NCBI RefSeq assembly: GCF_012277295.1
Contig: NZ_CP051156.1
Span: 868,001-932,000 of the forward strand
Direction: 5' to 3'
From: Wolbachia endosymbiont of Ctenocephalides felis wCfeT
GTDB taxonomy: Bacteria; Pseudomonadota; Alphaproteobacteria; Rickettsiales; Anaplasmataceae
DNA: 64,000 bases
The notes below the pieces were generated by a model that had not been told where the DNA came from, made no database searches, and was given only the letters and a program-made list of their open reading frames with translations. The first letter of the stretch is position 1. Each line of letters begins with the position of its first letter. This document shows positions 1 to 8,652 of this stretch, in pieces. A program made the position numbers and the translations under genes.

Positions 1-2360
1 AAATATATGTACTTGCCCCGATTGTGCGTGGCCGCAAGGGTGAGCATCATAAAGAAATATTGGACGTTAAAAGACAGGGCTACGCAAGATTAAAGATAAA
101 TGGTGAAGTTCATAATATAAGTAATTTACCTAAGCTCGATAAAAATAAAAAGCACGATATTTTTGTAGTTGTAGATAGGGTGTCAATATCGGATGATTTG
201 GGAAATCGCTTACCAAGTAGTATAGAATCCACACTAAAACTTGGTCATGGTCTTATGTATGTAGAAATAGTGGATCTACCAGAAAATCATAATTCTGAGT
301 ACAAAAATGGCCAGATTTTGACCTTCTCAGAAAATTTTGCATGTCCTGAGACTGGGTTCACATTAGAGGAGATAGAACCAAGGCTCTTTTCCTTCAATAG
401 CCCTTATGGAGCATGCAGTGCATGTAATGGGCTTGGTAAAAAACTGAGTGTGGATACAAAGCTAATTGTGCCTGATGAAACTCTATCAGTATCAGATGGT
501 GCTTTAAAGCCAGTTGGACAAGTATCACATCGCATGCAGACAAGTAGCGGATTTTTGAAAAATGCAATTCTATCACTAATTGAAAGTCGCATCAATATTC
601 CATGGAAAAATTTAGCTCAAGAGATGAAAGACACGATACTCTTTGGCTCTGGTAAGTTTCAAGGTTTGGTGAATATATTAGAAAATCAGATGGACTATGA
701 TGAGACGTTGGTTGAGCAATATTGTTCTGTCACTAATTGCAAAGAGTGCGCTGGTTTCAGGCTGAGAAAAGAAGCACTTACAGTAAAAATTAATGAAAAG
801 CACATAGGTGAAGTATCAGAATTCAGCATCGATGAATCCCTAAATTGGTTTGGAAATTTACCAGAAAAGCTCACGGAATCACAAAGGCAAATTTCAAGTA
901 AAATATTAAATGAAATAAGCAAAAGGCTAACTTTTTTAAAGAATGTAGGACTTAATTACCTCACGATTAATCGTGAATCCAGTACACTTTCCGGCGGTGA
1001 AAGTCAAAGAATCAGGCTTGCTTCGCAAATCGGTTCAGGATTAACAGGAGTTTTATATGTTCTTGATGAACCTTCAATTGGTCTTCATCAGTGTGATAAT
1101 GATCGACTGATCGCTACACTTAAGAATTTAAGGGATATGGGAAATACTGTAATTGTTGTTGAGCATGATGAAGACACAATAATGACAGCAGATTATGTAA
1201 TTGATATTGGACCTGGAGCTGGTGTAAATGGTGGAAAAATTGTTGCGGAAGGAACACCAGATAAGGTACAAAAAAGTTCAGAGAGTATAACGGGGCAATA
1301 TTTAAGTGGAAAGAAGGGAATTTCAATTCCGGAAAAGAGAAAGCAAGCATTGCAATGTATTAGAGTAATCAACGCACATGAAAATAATTTAAAGAATATA
1401 AATGTAAAATTTCCTATAGGAAATCTGATCTGTGTAACTGGAATATCAGGTGGAGGAAAGTCAAGTTTAGTAATAGAAACACTATATAAGTATTCAGCGC
1501 ATAAGATACACAACGCATCTGCAAGGTATGGCAGATGTGATAAGATAGATGGGCTTGAATTTATAGATAAAGTGATAGAAGTTGATCAATCGCCAATTGG
1601 TAGAACTCCAGCGTCAAACCCAGCAACTTATGTTGGTATTTTTACCCATATAAGAAATTGGTTTGCAGGTCTTCCAGAGTCAAAAGCACGGGGATATAAC
1701 ATAAGCCGATTTTCATTTAACACCAAGGGAGGAAGATGTGAGGCATGTAAAGGTGATGGGTATTTAAAGATAGAAATGCATTTTTTACCTGATGTTTATG
1801 TAAAGTGTGAGCAATGCAAAGGGCAGCGATACAATCGTGAAACACTAGAAGTTACCTATCAAGGAAAGTCAATATCTGATATTCTTGATATGACAATAGA
1901 CCAAGCTTGTGATTTTTTTGAAAACCTTCCGATAATACATGAAAAGTTAATTTCTCTGCAGGAAGTAGGACTTGGCTATATAAAACTAGGGCAATCGTCA
2001 ACGACGCTTTCTGGTGGTGAAGCACAGCGAATAAAGTTATCGAAAGAGCTATCAAAGCGCTCCACCGGAAAAACATTATATATTCTTGATGAACCAACAA
2101 CTGGGTTGCATTTTGAAGATATAAATAATTTGCTAAAAATACTTCATAAATTAGTTGAATTAGGTAATACTGTAATAGTAATCGAGCACAACCTGCACGT
2201 TATAAAAACTGCAGATTATATAATAGATATCGGCCCTGAAGGTGGAATTAAAGGTGGCAAAGTGGTTGCAACTGGCACTCCAGAAGAAATTGCAGATATA
2301 CCAGAGAGCGTTACTGGCAAGTACCTTATGCCATATCTATCAAAATTAATTAAAGTGTAA
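1..2360 (+). CDS. uvrA: UvrA, excinuclease ABC subunit A (5' end outside window)
   Basis: DNA damage-recognition ATPase of nucleotide excision repair, acting as a dimer with UvrB in the cytoplasm. The frame is already open at base 3 (reads LAPIVRGRKGEH, a well-conserved UvrA stretch), so the N-terminal part including the first Walker A lies upstream of the window. Visible are both ABC signature motifs (LSGGESQR near base 990 and LSGGEAQR near base 2010), the Walker B regions (VLYVLDEPSIGLH and LYILDEPTTGLH), the second Walker A (GISGGGKSS) and the two zinc-binding cysteine clusters (CPETG...CSAC and CEAC...CEQC). It ends in a normal C-terminus at TAA. The GTG at base 24 is internal, not a start. 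No defect is seen in the visible part. Confidence 0.97.
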   Translation, partial: IYVLAPIVRGRKGEHHKEILDVKRQGYARLKINGEVHNISNLPKLDKNKKHDIFVVVDRVSISDDLGNRLPSSIESTLKLGHGLMYVEIVDLPENHNSEYKNGQILTFSENFACPETGFTLEEIEPRLFSFNSPYGACSACNGLGKKLSVDTKLIVPDETLSVSDGALKPVGQVSHRMQTSSGFLKNAILSLIESRINIPWKNLAQEMKDTILFGSGKFQGLVNILENQMDYDETLVEQYCSVTNCKECAGFRLRKEALTVKINEKHIGEVSEFSIDESLNWFGNLPEKLTESQRQISSKILNEISKRLTFLKNVGLNYLTINRESSTLSGGESQRIRLASQIGSGLTGVLYVLDEPSIGLHQCDNDRLIATLKNLRDMGNTVIVVEHDEDTIMTADYVIDIGPGAGVNGGKIVAEGTPDKVQKSSESITGQYLSGKKGISIPEKRKQALQCIRVINAHENNLKNINVKFPIGNLICVTGISGGGKSSLVIETLYKYSAHKIHNASARYGRCDKIDGLEFIDKVIEVDQSPIGRTPASNPATYVGIFTHIRNWFAGLPESKARGYNISRFSFNTKGGRCEACKGDGYLKIEMHFLPDVYVKCEQCKGQRYNRETLEVTYQGKSISDILDMTIDQACDFFENLPIIHEKLISLQEVGLGYIKLGQSSTTLSGGEAQRIKLSKELSKRSTGKTLYILDEPTTGLHFEDINNLLKILHKLVELGNTVIVIEHNLHVIKTADYIIDIGPEGGIKGGKVVATGTPEEIADIPESVTGKYLMPYLSKLIKV

Positions 2361-2425
2361 AATTTATTGTAATTTATCTTAAATTAGGTTATACTAGTTA
2401 AATGGTTATTCATAAGGGGAATTAT

Positions 2426-3014
2426 ATGTTAAATACATGGAAAAACTTCATAGGCTACACTGAGAGCGGGATTGTTCCTGCCAAATGTACTTTTAATGGA
2501 GTCCATGAAAAGAGCCGTTACAGTAACAAAGATGCACAAAATAGTTTTTATCAGTCCGTGCGCTATATCGATAGTGTTGTAGGGCCGATAAAGGATATGT
2601 TTTTTGGCGTTCAAAAATATCAATACGTAGATAGAGCTAGATCAAGGATGGTTTTTGGTACTCAATATATAGGTACCTTAGGCGATAGACCAAAAAAGCT
2701 GTCTTCTATTTTAGAGCATGTAGCCCTTTGGATCATTTTATATACCATTACAGCTTTTATATGCACCATTTGCATATACATCATACTGGCCAGCAAAGGG
2801 GCTAGCTAAAGTAACAGATAATAATGATCTTAAAGAAAACACAAAATCGCTAGTTGATTATTCAAATATGTTATCAAGTAAGGCAGGGGAGCATAGTGGC
2901 AAAATAGCTAAGTTTATTAACATGGTTTTGAGCTGCATTTGCACTTTTGTTATTTGGGCTTTTGCATTAATCATAACTCCACTTGTTTGGGCTGTTGATA
3001 AGGTTTCAGGATGA
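2426..3014 (+). pseudogene. Two-TM hypothetical protein, frameshifted in a G run
   Basis: No family was recognised. The start is ATG 2426, preceded by AAGGGG at 2414-2419 with good spacing; the in-frame ATG at 2402 lacks such a site. The first frame gives about 127 residues ending in one membrane segment (WIILYTITAFICTICIYIIL) and then stops at TAA 2807. The +1 frame continues without a start codon as GLAKVTDNNDLKE... through a second membrane segment (CICTFVIWAFALIITPLVW) to TGA 3012. Reading the GGGG at 2798-2801 as GGG joins both parts into one protein of about 195 residues, so I read it as one gene with an extra G. The IS66 copy A begins 17 bp after the stop. A polymerase-slippage-tolerant gene or a sequencing error are alternatives. 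Confidence 0.6.
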
Positions 3015-3031
3015 AATGAGAAGCCCTGAAG

Positions 3032-4492
3032 GTATCCATTCAGCCGGGCGGTAAAATAAAGAGTAGACAAGGAATGCTAAAAAGGTAAACTAGAGTGGCT
3101 ATGAGGTAATATGGTTGATCTTTTAGAATTTTGCGAAAGTTTAAGCAGACTATAGAAAAGTTAGAAACAAAAATAGAAGAGCTTAAAGCAGAAAATAAAG
3201 CGCTAAGGATCGAAAACGCTGAGTTAAAAGAAAGGCTTGGCTTAAGTTCAAAAAATTCATCTATACCAAGCTCCAAAGAATTATATAAGATGAGGGAAAA
3301 TAAGCCAAAAAGTGACAGGAAAGTAGGAGCACAGGTTGGACATAAAGGCAGTTACCGCCCTAAAATGGAGGCAGATGAGATGGTAAAAATAGAACTGCCC
3401 AATACGTGTGAGTGCGGAGGAGAAATTGCGGTATCAAAAGATCCGTATACTCATCAAAAGGTCGATTTGCCGGAAATCAAGCCGTATGTAGTTGAATATC
3501 AACTAGAGCATGGACGTTGCAAAAGATGTGGAAAAAGAAAAAGTAGCAAGCTACAAGAAGGAGTAACTGCGGACACATTTGGTCCAAGAGTTAAGTCAGT
3601 AATTGCAGCATTAAGTGGATTTTACAAGAATTCGAAAAAAGAAGTGGCAAATATTATAAAGGACATTTTCAACCTGGATATCAGCGTCGGTAGTGTATCA
3701 AATAGCGAGGCTAGAGTGGCAGAAAAATGCCAAGAAGCATATGAGCAAATTGAGGAAGAGGTAAGCAAGAGCAAAATTTTACATATCGATGAAACTAGCC
3801 ATTACAACAAAGGTAAACAGGGCTGGTGCTGGATGTTTGCGAGCAAAATAGGAAGTGTGATCAAATTGACAGAGTCAAGAGGGATGAAAGTCCTGGAAAA
3901 TAGTAAATTTGGAAAGAATAACAACCTAGTAGTGACCGACAGATATGCAGCTTACAACTACTTTTCCAGCAAGAAAAGGCAGGTCTGTTGGGCACATTTA
4001 GCAAGAGATTTTGAAAGGTTGTCTCATAGTTGGAATAGCGAAGTGAAAGTTTTGGGGTATTATTTAAGGAATGTTGCTACTGAATTATTTGCATTGAAAA
4101 AAGCTCTGTTAAAGGATGAAATAGACACATTAAGGTTCATAAGAAGAGCAAGAAAATTACGCAAGCGAACGAGATATTACTTAAAGAATATATCAAATTT
4201 ACCTGAGGCAATTGGAGCGTCTCGAGTAGCAAAAAATATCATGAAATCGGATCTGATGATGTGGAAATTTTTGGACGATCCAGAAAATATTCCACTGACA
4301 AACAACTATGCTGAGCGACAGATTCGGCATTACGTTGTTTACCGAAAAGTTTCATATTTTACACAATCGAAACGGGGAAATATGTTTCTTGAGAGGATAA
4401 TTTCATTGTACTTGACTTGGAGGCAAAAGAAGTTAAATCCTTTTCAAAACCTACTGGCTATTGCTTCTTAAGCCATACACCTGAATGGATAC
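3032..4492 (+). mobile_element. IS66-type insertion sequence, copy A (full length, 1461 bp)
   Basis: Element boundaries follow the terminal inverted repeat GTATCCATTCAG at 3032 and its complement ending at 4492. Only one gene (tnpC-type transposase) is present, as in the ISBst12 subgroup of IS66, which lacks tnpA and tnpB. The left flank GCCCTGAAG and right flank AATCAACTA do not match, so the target duplication expected of a simple insertion (9 bp in copies C and D here) is missing and the junctions were probably reshuffled by recombination between copies. Confidence 0.92.
3131..4471 (+). CDS. IS66 family transposase (copy A)
   Basis: DDE transposase of 446 residues if started at TTG 3131. 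N-terminal leucine-zipper-like coiled coil (about residues 5-40), a Cys4 zinc-binding region (CECGG around residue 95 and CKRCGK around 133), then the catalytic core: Asp in HIDETS (about residue 218), Asp in VVTDRYAAY (about 268) and Glu in NYAERQIR (about 394), followed by the C-terminal IS66 tail. A better-looking start, ATG 3111 with GAGG just upstream, is in a different frame and encodes only 14 codons (MVDLLEFCESLSRL). One additional T in the TTTT at 3129-3132 would fuse it to the transposase as MVDLLEFLRKFKQ. All copies in the window share this arrangement. Confidence 0.93.
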   Translation: MRKFKQTIEKLETKIEELKAENKALRIENAELKERLGLSSKNSSIPSSKELYKMRENKPKSDRKVGAQVGHKGSYRPKMEADEMVKIELPNTCECGGEIAVSKDPYTHQKVDLPEIKPYVVEYQLEHGRCKRCGKRKSSKLQEGVTADTFGPRVKSVIAALSGFYKNSKKEVANIIKDIFNLDISVGSVSNSEARVAEKCQEAYEQIEEEVSKSKILHIDETSHYNKGKQGWCWMFASKIGSVIKLTESRGMKVLENSKFGKNNNLVVTDRYAAYNYFSSKKRQVCWAHLARDFERLSHSWNSEVKVLGYYLRNVATELFALKKALLKDEIDTLRFIRRARKLRKRTRYYLKNISNLPEAIGASRVAKNIMKSDLMMWKFLDDPENIPLTNNYAERQIRHYVVYRKVSYFTQSKRGNMFLERIISLYLTWRQKKLNPFQNLLAIAS

Positions 4493-4523
4493 AATCAACT
4501 ATACAAGTAATGAAATAGAAGGT

Positions 4524-5039
4524 TTATTTATATTCTTTCATCAGTGTAATGTAATTATATGCAGATTGTGTAATATGTTTAACTTCCTCATCTGACATTT
4601 TTTTGAAAAATTTTGCTGGTCGGCCTGCCCATACTTCTCCACTCTTTATCACCTTTCCATGCGTAACTAGCGAACCAGCAGCTACCATAGCCTCGGACTC
4701 AATAATCGCATGATCCATAACAATAGAGCCCATACCAACAAATGCTTTGTCGTGGATTGTGCAGGCATGCAGCAAACAAGCATGTCCTACTGTTACCATA
4801 CTGCCAATTATTGTATCGCCACCTTGATTTCTATCCACATGAATTACTGTACCATCTTGAATATTCGTTCCATCACCTATTTTTATCGATCCAACATCCC
4901 CTCTTACTGTACAATTAAACCAAATGCTAGCATCTTTCCCTACTTCAACCTTACCTACAATCTGTGAACCTCCAGCTACGAAAGCACTTTCATCTATTTT
5001 TGGTTCATAATCTTTATATTTTAAAATGTAATAGCTCAT
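4524..5039 (-). CDS. Gamma-class carbonic anhydrase-like hexapeptide-repeat protein
   Basis: 171-residue left-handed beta-helix protein of the gamma carbonic anhydrase/PaaY family. Hexapeptide repeats run through most of the chain. The three zinc-ligand histidines of the family appear to be present: one in VIHVDRN and two in VGHACLLHA. Family members hydrate CO2 or have acyl-carrier-related roles, so the substrate is not certain. The start ATG at 5039 gives a typical N-terminus (MSYYILKYKDYEPKI). It is divergent from tilS with about 105 bp between the starts; its stop lies 31 bp from the right end of IS66 copy A. Confidence 0.88.
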   Translation of the reverse strand: MSYYILKYKDYEPKIDESAFVAGGSQIVGKVEVGKDASIWFNCTVRGDVGSIKIGDGTNIQDGTVIHVDRNQGGDTIIGSMVTVGHACLLHACTIHDKAFVGMGSIVMDHAIIESEAMVAAGSLVTHGKVIKSGEVWAGRPAKFFKKMSDEEVKHITQSAYNYITLMKEYK

Positions 5040-5090
5040 ATTTTTTATATAACTATTTAAAGAAAAATATACCAGGCAATTAGTCTTAAC

Positions 5091-5120
5091 TTTAAAGAAG
5101 TAATATTTTTTATGTATAAT
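5091..5120 (+). promoter_or_regulatory. Candidate sigma70-type promoter for tilS
   Basis: A perfect TATAAT at 5115-5120 lies about 25 bp before the tilS ATG, with a weak -35-like TTTAAA at 5091-5096 and 18-bp spacing. In such AT-rich DNA this is suggestive only. Confidence 0.35.
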
Positions 5121-5145
5121 ATAACTATAAACTTGTTAAGATTAG

Positions 5146-6384
5146 ATGAAATTAGAATCATTACTTAAAAATAATTTTATAGCCGATAAAGACCGAGTTG
5201 CAATTGCAGTTTCAGGTGGTATAGACAGCATAGTTTTATTGCATTTAGTAATTAATTTGTCGATAGAACATGTAGTACTAACAGTGGATCATAGCTTGCG
5301 CCCAGAATCTAAGAAGGAAACAGAGTTTGTTATAAATTATGCAAAAGAACTGGGAGCAAAGGAATCTTATATACTCAGCTGGAAAAGGGATAGCATAAAA
5401 GGTAATATTCAAGCACAGGCACGGAAAGCGCGATATCAACTACTGACAGAATGGTGTAAAAAAAATGGTGTTGAGTATTTACTTGTTGCTCACCATAAAG
5501 ATGATCAAGCAGAAACATTTTTGTTAAGACTTGAGCGCGGTAGTGGCATAGATGGACTATCGTCGATGGATTGCAAATCTTTCCTGAATGGTGTTTGCAT
5601 ATTAAGGCCGTTATTGAATTTTAACCGCAATGATATAGAAAAATACGCAAATTTCCATCAACTAAACTGGATTGAAGATAGAAGCAATCAGGATTTGAAA
5701 TATAAGCGTACTTTATACCGCAATTTACTTAAAGCAAGTGACAATCAAGAAGTTTTAACAGAGAGAGTCTGCCTTACGGCTCTGCACATGAAAAGAGCTG
5801 CAAAAGCATTGGCGCACTATACGCATATGGCATTTAATGATTGTGTTAACATGCATGATTTTGGTTATATCGAGATTAAACTGAGTAAATTCTATGAATT
5901 GCCAGAGGAAATAGCGCTGAGGCTTCTGCTGTATTCTATAATGGCGGTTGGCAATAAGCACTATAAACCTAGGTATTGCAAGCTTATTGCTATATTTAAT
6001 GAGATAGTACAAAAAGATAGCAATGTTAACCGTACACTTTCTGGATGCAAAATAAGAAAGTATGAAGAAAGCATCTTGATAATTAGAGAAGCAGCAAAAA
6101 TAAGAGAGGTAACTGTAAACTTACCTTTAAATGAACCCATTAAGTGGGACAATAGATTCATTTGCACAATACTTGAAAAACAGGAATGTTCTGTTGTCAT
6201 TGCTCCATTACAAAAAATTCCTGAATTCTTAAGAGATAACTCTTGTTGTCCTGAAATTTATTACTCATTACCCGTTATATACAAAGATGGAAAAGTACTT
6301 GCTTACCCATATACTAATAATGAAATAAAGTACATTATTTCTTGCACTATAGAAAAGAATTTGTTAAAATTAACTCTTAGTTAA
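5146..6384 (+). CDS. tilS: TilS, tRNA(Ile)-lysidine synthase
   Basis: ATP-dependent enzyme that converts C34 of tRNA-Ile(CAU) to lysidine so that it reads AUA codons; essential in most bacteria. The PP-loop motif SGGIDS lies near residue 25 ([14 protein letters not shown]), followed by the family motifs VDHSLRPES and HHKDDQAET and the RNxL-type region ([10 protein letters not shown]). The 412-residue length fits long TilS proteins with a C-terminal domain. The start ATG 5146 gives a standard N-terminus. The next gene starts 15 bp after its stop on the same strand. Confidence 0.95.
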   Translation: MKLESLLKNNFIADKDRVAIAVSGGIDSIVLLHLVINLSIEHVVLTVDHSLRPESKKETEFVINYAKELGAKESYILSWKRDSIKGNIQAQARKARYQLLTEWCKKNGVEYLLVAHHKDDQAETFLLRLERGSGIDGLSSMDCKSFLNGVCILRPLLNFNRNDIEKYANFHQLNWIEDRSNQDLKYKRTLYRNLLKASDNQEVLTERVCLTALHMKRAAKALAHYTHMAFNDCVNMHDFGYIEIKLSKFYELPEEIALRLLLYSIMAVGNKHYKPRYCKLIAIFNEIVQKDSNVNRTLSGCKIRKYEESILIIREAAKIREVTVNLPLNEPIKWDNRFICTILEKQECSVVIAPLQKIPEFLRDNSCCPEIYYSLPVIYKDGKVLAYPYTNNEIKYIISCTIEKNLLKLTLS

Positions 6385-6398
6385 TTAAGAGATATTTT

Positions 6399-8597
6399 AT
6401 GGCAATGGCAGTAGGTATTACAAGGAAAATAGAACCTGCAATTCCACAATTATCATCAGTAGAAGATATTAAAAAGGAAATACAATCTATAATTACACAG
6501 CCGTCATCAGGAGAGTCTAAAAAGGATGTACAACCTGTAATTTCACAACCGTCATCGGGAAACAAGTCTAGCAAATTAGGATTTTTATTAAAGTTTGCTT
6601 TATGTAGTTTAGTAGTTGTAGCTAGCATTTGCTTGCTGTACTTTGTGATTTGGGTCATGATTCCTTATATTCTTACATTAAGCATTATCAAGGCCATTCT
6701 AGGAGGCATTTTTGCAGCAGTTACAATGCCCTCTATACCTATTGGTGCTATAATATCGTGTATTGTTATTATTATGTCAGTAGATAAGCTACTTAAAACT
6801 AAAAAACAAACTACGCAAGAAGCAGTAGAAACAGTACTAGAAAAAGATTTAACAGAAAAAATAACACTTGATGATGTTGTCGTTCCTGGAAAAGTAAAAA
6901 AAGAAGTAGACAATATTCGTCACTCTTTTTCGCGAGGTTTAAAGGATACTGAAACAGGCTATATTTTTTACGGCCCTCCTGGAACAGGAAAAACTATGCT
7001 TGCGAATGCAATTGCAAATACAGTGGAAGGTGTGTTTATTAGCATTACAGCTTCTGAACTTATCTCACGATTCATTAATAACACTTCAGCCGATATACAT
7101 GACTTTTTTGTAGACGCAAAGAGAAGAGTTCAAGAAGAGAGACAAAAAACAGAGAAAAACGTTCCTGGCATAATTTTCATAGATGAGATAGATGCTATTG
7201 GAGGAGAGAGGACGAGCAGTGATTCTATCTCCAGTCAAGAGCATAATCAATCTCTGATCGGGTTATTAAAGGAATTGAACGGTATCGATCCTAAAGATAA
7301 TATCGTTGTAATTACAGCAACTAACCGTCTTGAAAGTTTGGACACAGCTCTGATTAGATCTGGGCGTTTAGGTAATCGTATCTTCATTGGACACCCAGAT
7401 CAAGATGATCGAAAAAAGATATTAGAATTAAACATGAGGGATGTGTGTCCTGAACCAAATTTAGATTTGGAAGGAATTGCAAGTAAAACTGGAGAAGATT
7501 CAGGAAAAGTATATTCAGGAGCGGATATGAAAGCACTGGCGGATGGTGCGAAAACAAACGCTGAAAATAGAATGGAAGACAAGAAAAAAGAACTAGAAAA
7601 AAACTTAGAAGAAGATAAAGAGAAAGCTAGGAAGGATAAGGAGAGTTTAAATTTAACTTATGAAGAAGCTGTAAAAAAGAGTGAAGAAGCTTTCAAACAA
7701 GCTGAAGAGCAAGCTAAAAACTCTACTGAGGTTTTAAGATTGACTAAAAATGTAGAACAGGCTAAGGAAAACTTGAAATTAGCTAAAGGAAAGTATGTAC
7801 AAAATAAGAAAAATTTTGAGTCAGCTAAAAGCACTTTAATATCAAAGCGTACAGAATTAGAAGATTTATTGATTAAAAAGTCAAATATTCAACGTATTGG
7901 AGAAGCTTTTGAGATGGCTAAGAAAGATTTGAAGCTGGCTGAAGAAAATGCTGAGCAAAAAGCTTGCAAATCCCTTAAAGAAGAAGTTATAGAAATAATG
8001 AAGGAAATAAATTCATCTAAAGAAAAAGCTGTAAAACATGCTAAGAAAGATTTGAAGCTGGCTGAAAAAGAGGCTAAGCAGGCTAAAGGAACTTTGAAGG
8101 AAGGTAAAGAAAAAGCTGAAGAACAGGCTAAGAAAGCTTTAAAGTTAGCTGAAGAAGAAGCTAATCAGTGTAAAGAAATTTTTGAGCGAATTAAGGAAGC
8201 AAAAGATGTGAAACAGGTTAAAGGCACTTTTAAATTAGTAAGAATAAAAATCAGACAAGCAGAGGAAAATTTTAAACGAGCTGAGGAAAAATGTCTAAAG
8301 GATATAGAGGAAGCTAAAGCATTTAAAAAGGAAATAAGCAATGCTGAAAAAGAGATTGAAGAAGCTAAAAAAAACAAAAGGCAGGCTAAAATAGAACTGA
8401 AAAAATGGATTAAAGAAGAATATATTAAGCAACTTGAACAAGATTATAAAGATGAAGACAAACTAAAACTAGTTAAAGAACTTTTTGAATTAGATGAAAG
8501 AGAAGATGTTATACAGAATGCTGAGAAACGGTTAAAATTACTTGAGGAAGCCATTAAATCACCTGAGAAATTGTATCCATTCAGGTGTATGGCTTAA
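6399..8597 (+). CDS. Membrane-anchored AAA+ ATPase with long coiled coil, 3' end replaced by IS66
   Basis: N-terminal region with imperfect QPSSG repeats (residues about 20-55), two or three hydrophobic segments (about 62-90 and 95-128), then an FtsH-like AAA+ module: Walker A GPPGTGKT at 192-199, Walker B IIFIDEID near 258-265, sensor-1 ITATNR near 305-310 and SGRLGNR as the likely arginine-finger region. FtsH would continue into a zinc protease, but no HEXXH is present. Instead about 330 residues (about 395-725) are Lys/Glu/Ala-rich heptads, a predicted coiled coil. The last native residues are ...KSPEKL; the final codons to the TAA at 8595 come from the end of IS66 copy B (from base 8573). 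How many native residues were lost is unknown. A host-interacting or membrane-remodelling role would be inference. Confidence 0.75.
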   Translation: MAMAVGITRKIEPAIPQLSSVEDIKKEIQSIITQPSSGESKKDVQPVISQPSSGNKSSKLGFLLKFALCSLVVVASICLLYFVIWVMIPYILTLSIIKAILGGIFAAVTMPSIPIGAIISCIVIIMSVDKLLKTKKQTTQEAVETVLEKDLTEKITLDDVVVPGKVKKEVDNIRHSFSRGLKDTETGYIFYGPPGTGKTMLANAIANTVEGVFISITASELISRFINNTSADIHDFFVDAKRRVQEERQKTEKNVPGIIFIDEIDAIGGERTSSDSISSQEHNQSLIGLLKELNGIDPKDNIVVITATNRLESLDTALIRSGRLGNRIFIGHPDQDDRKKILELNMRDVCPEPNLDLEGIASKTGEDSGKVYSGADMKALADGAKTNAENRMEDKKKELEKNLEEDKEKARKDKESLNLTYEEAVKKSEEAFKQAEEQAKNSTEVLRLTKNVEQAKENLKLAKGKYVQNKKNFESAKSTLISKRTELEDLLIKKSNIQRIGEAFEMAKKDLKLAEENAEQKACKSLKEEVIEIMKEINSSKEKAVKHAKKDLKLAEKEAKQAKGTLKEGKEKAEEQAKKALKLAEEEANQCKEIFERIKEAKDVKQVKGTFKLVRIKIRQAEENFKRAEEKCLKDIEEAKAFKKEISNAEKEIEEAKKNKRQAKIELKKWIKEEYIKQLEQDYKDEDKLKLVKELFELDEREDVIQNAEKRLKLLEEAIKSPEKLYPFRCMA

Positions 8598-8652
8598 GAA
8601 GCAATAGCCAGTAGGTTTTGAAAAGGATTTAACTTCTTTTGCCTCCAAGTCA

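Noticed and set aside
3040-3276. 78-codon frame antisense to the IS66 transposase start (MELGIDEFFE..., present in every copy)
   Set aside because: It recurs only because the IS recurs; it mirrors the coiled-coil region of the transposase and has no ribosome-binding site.
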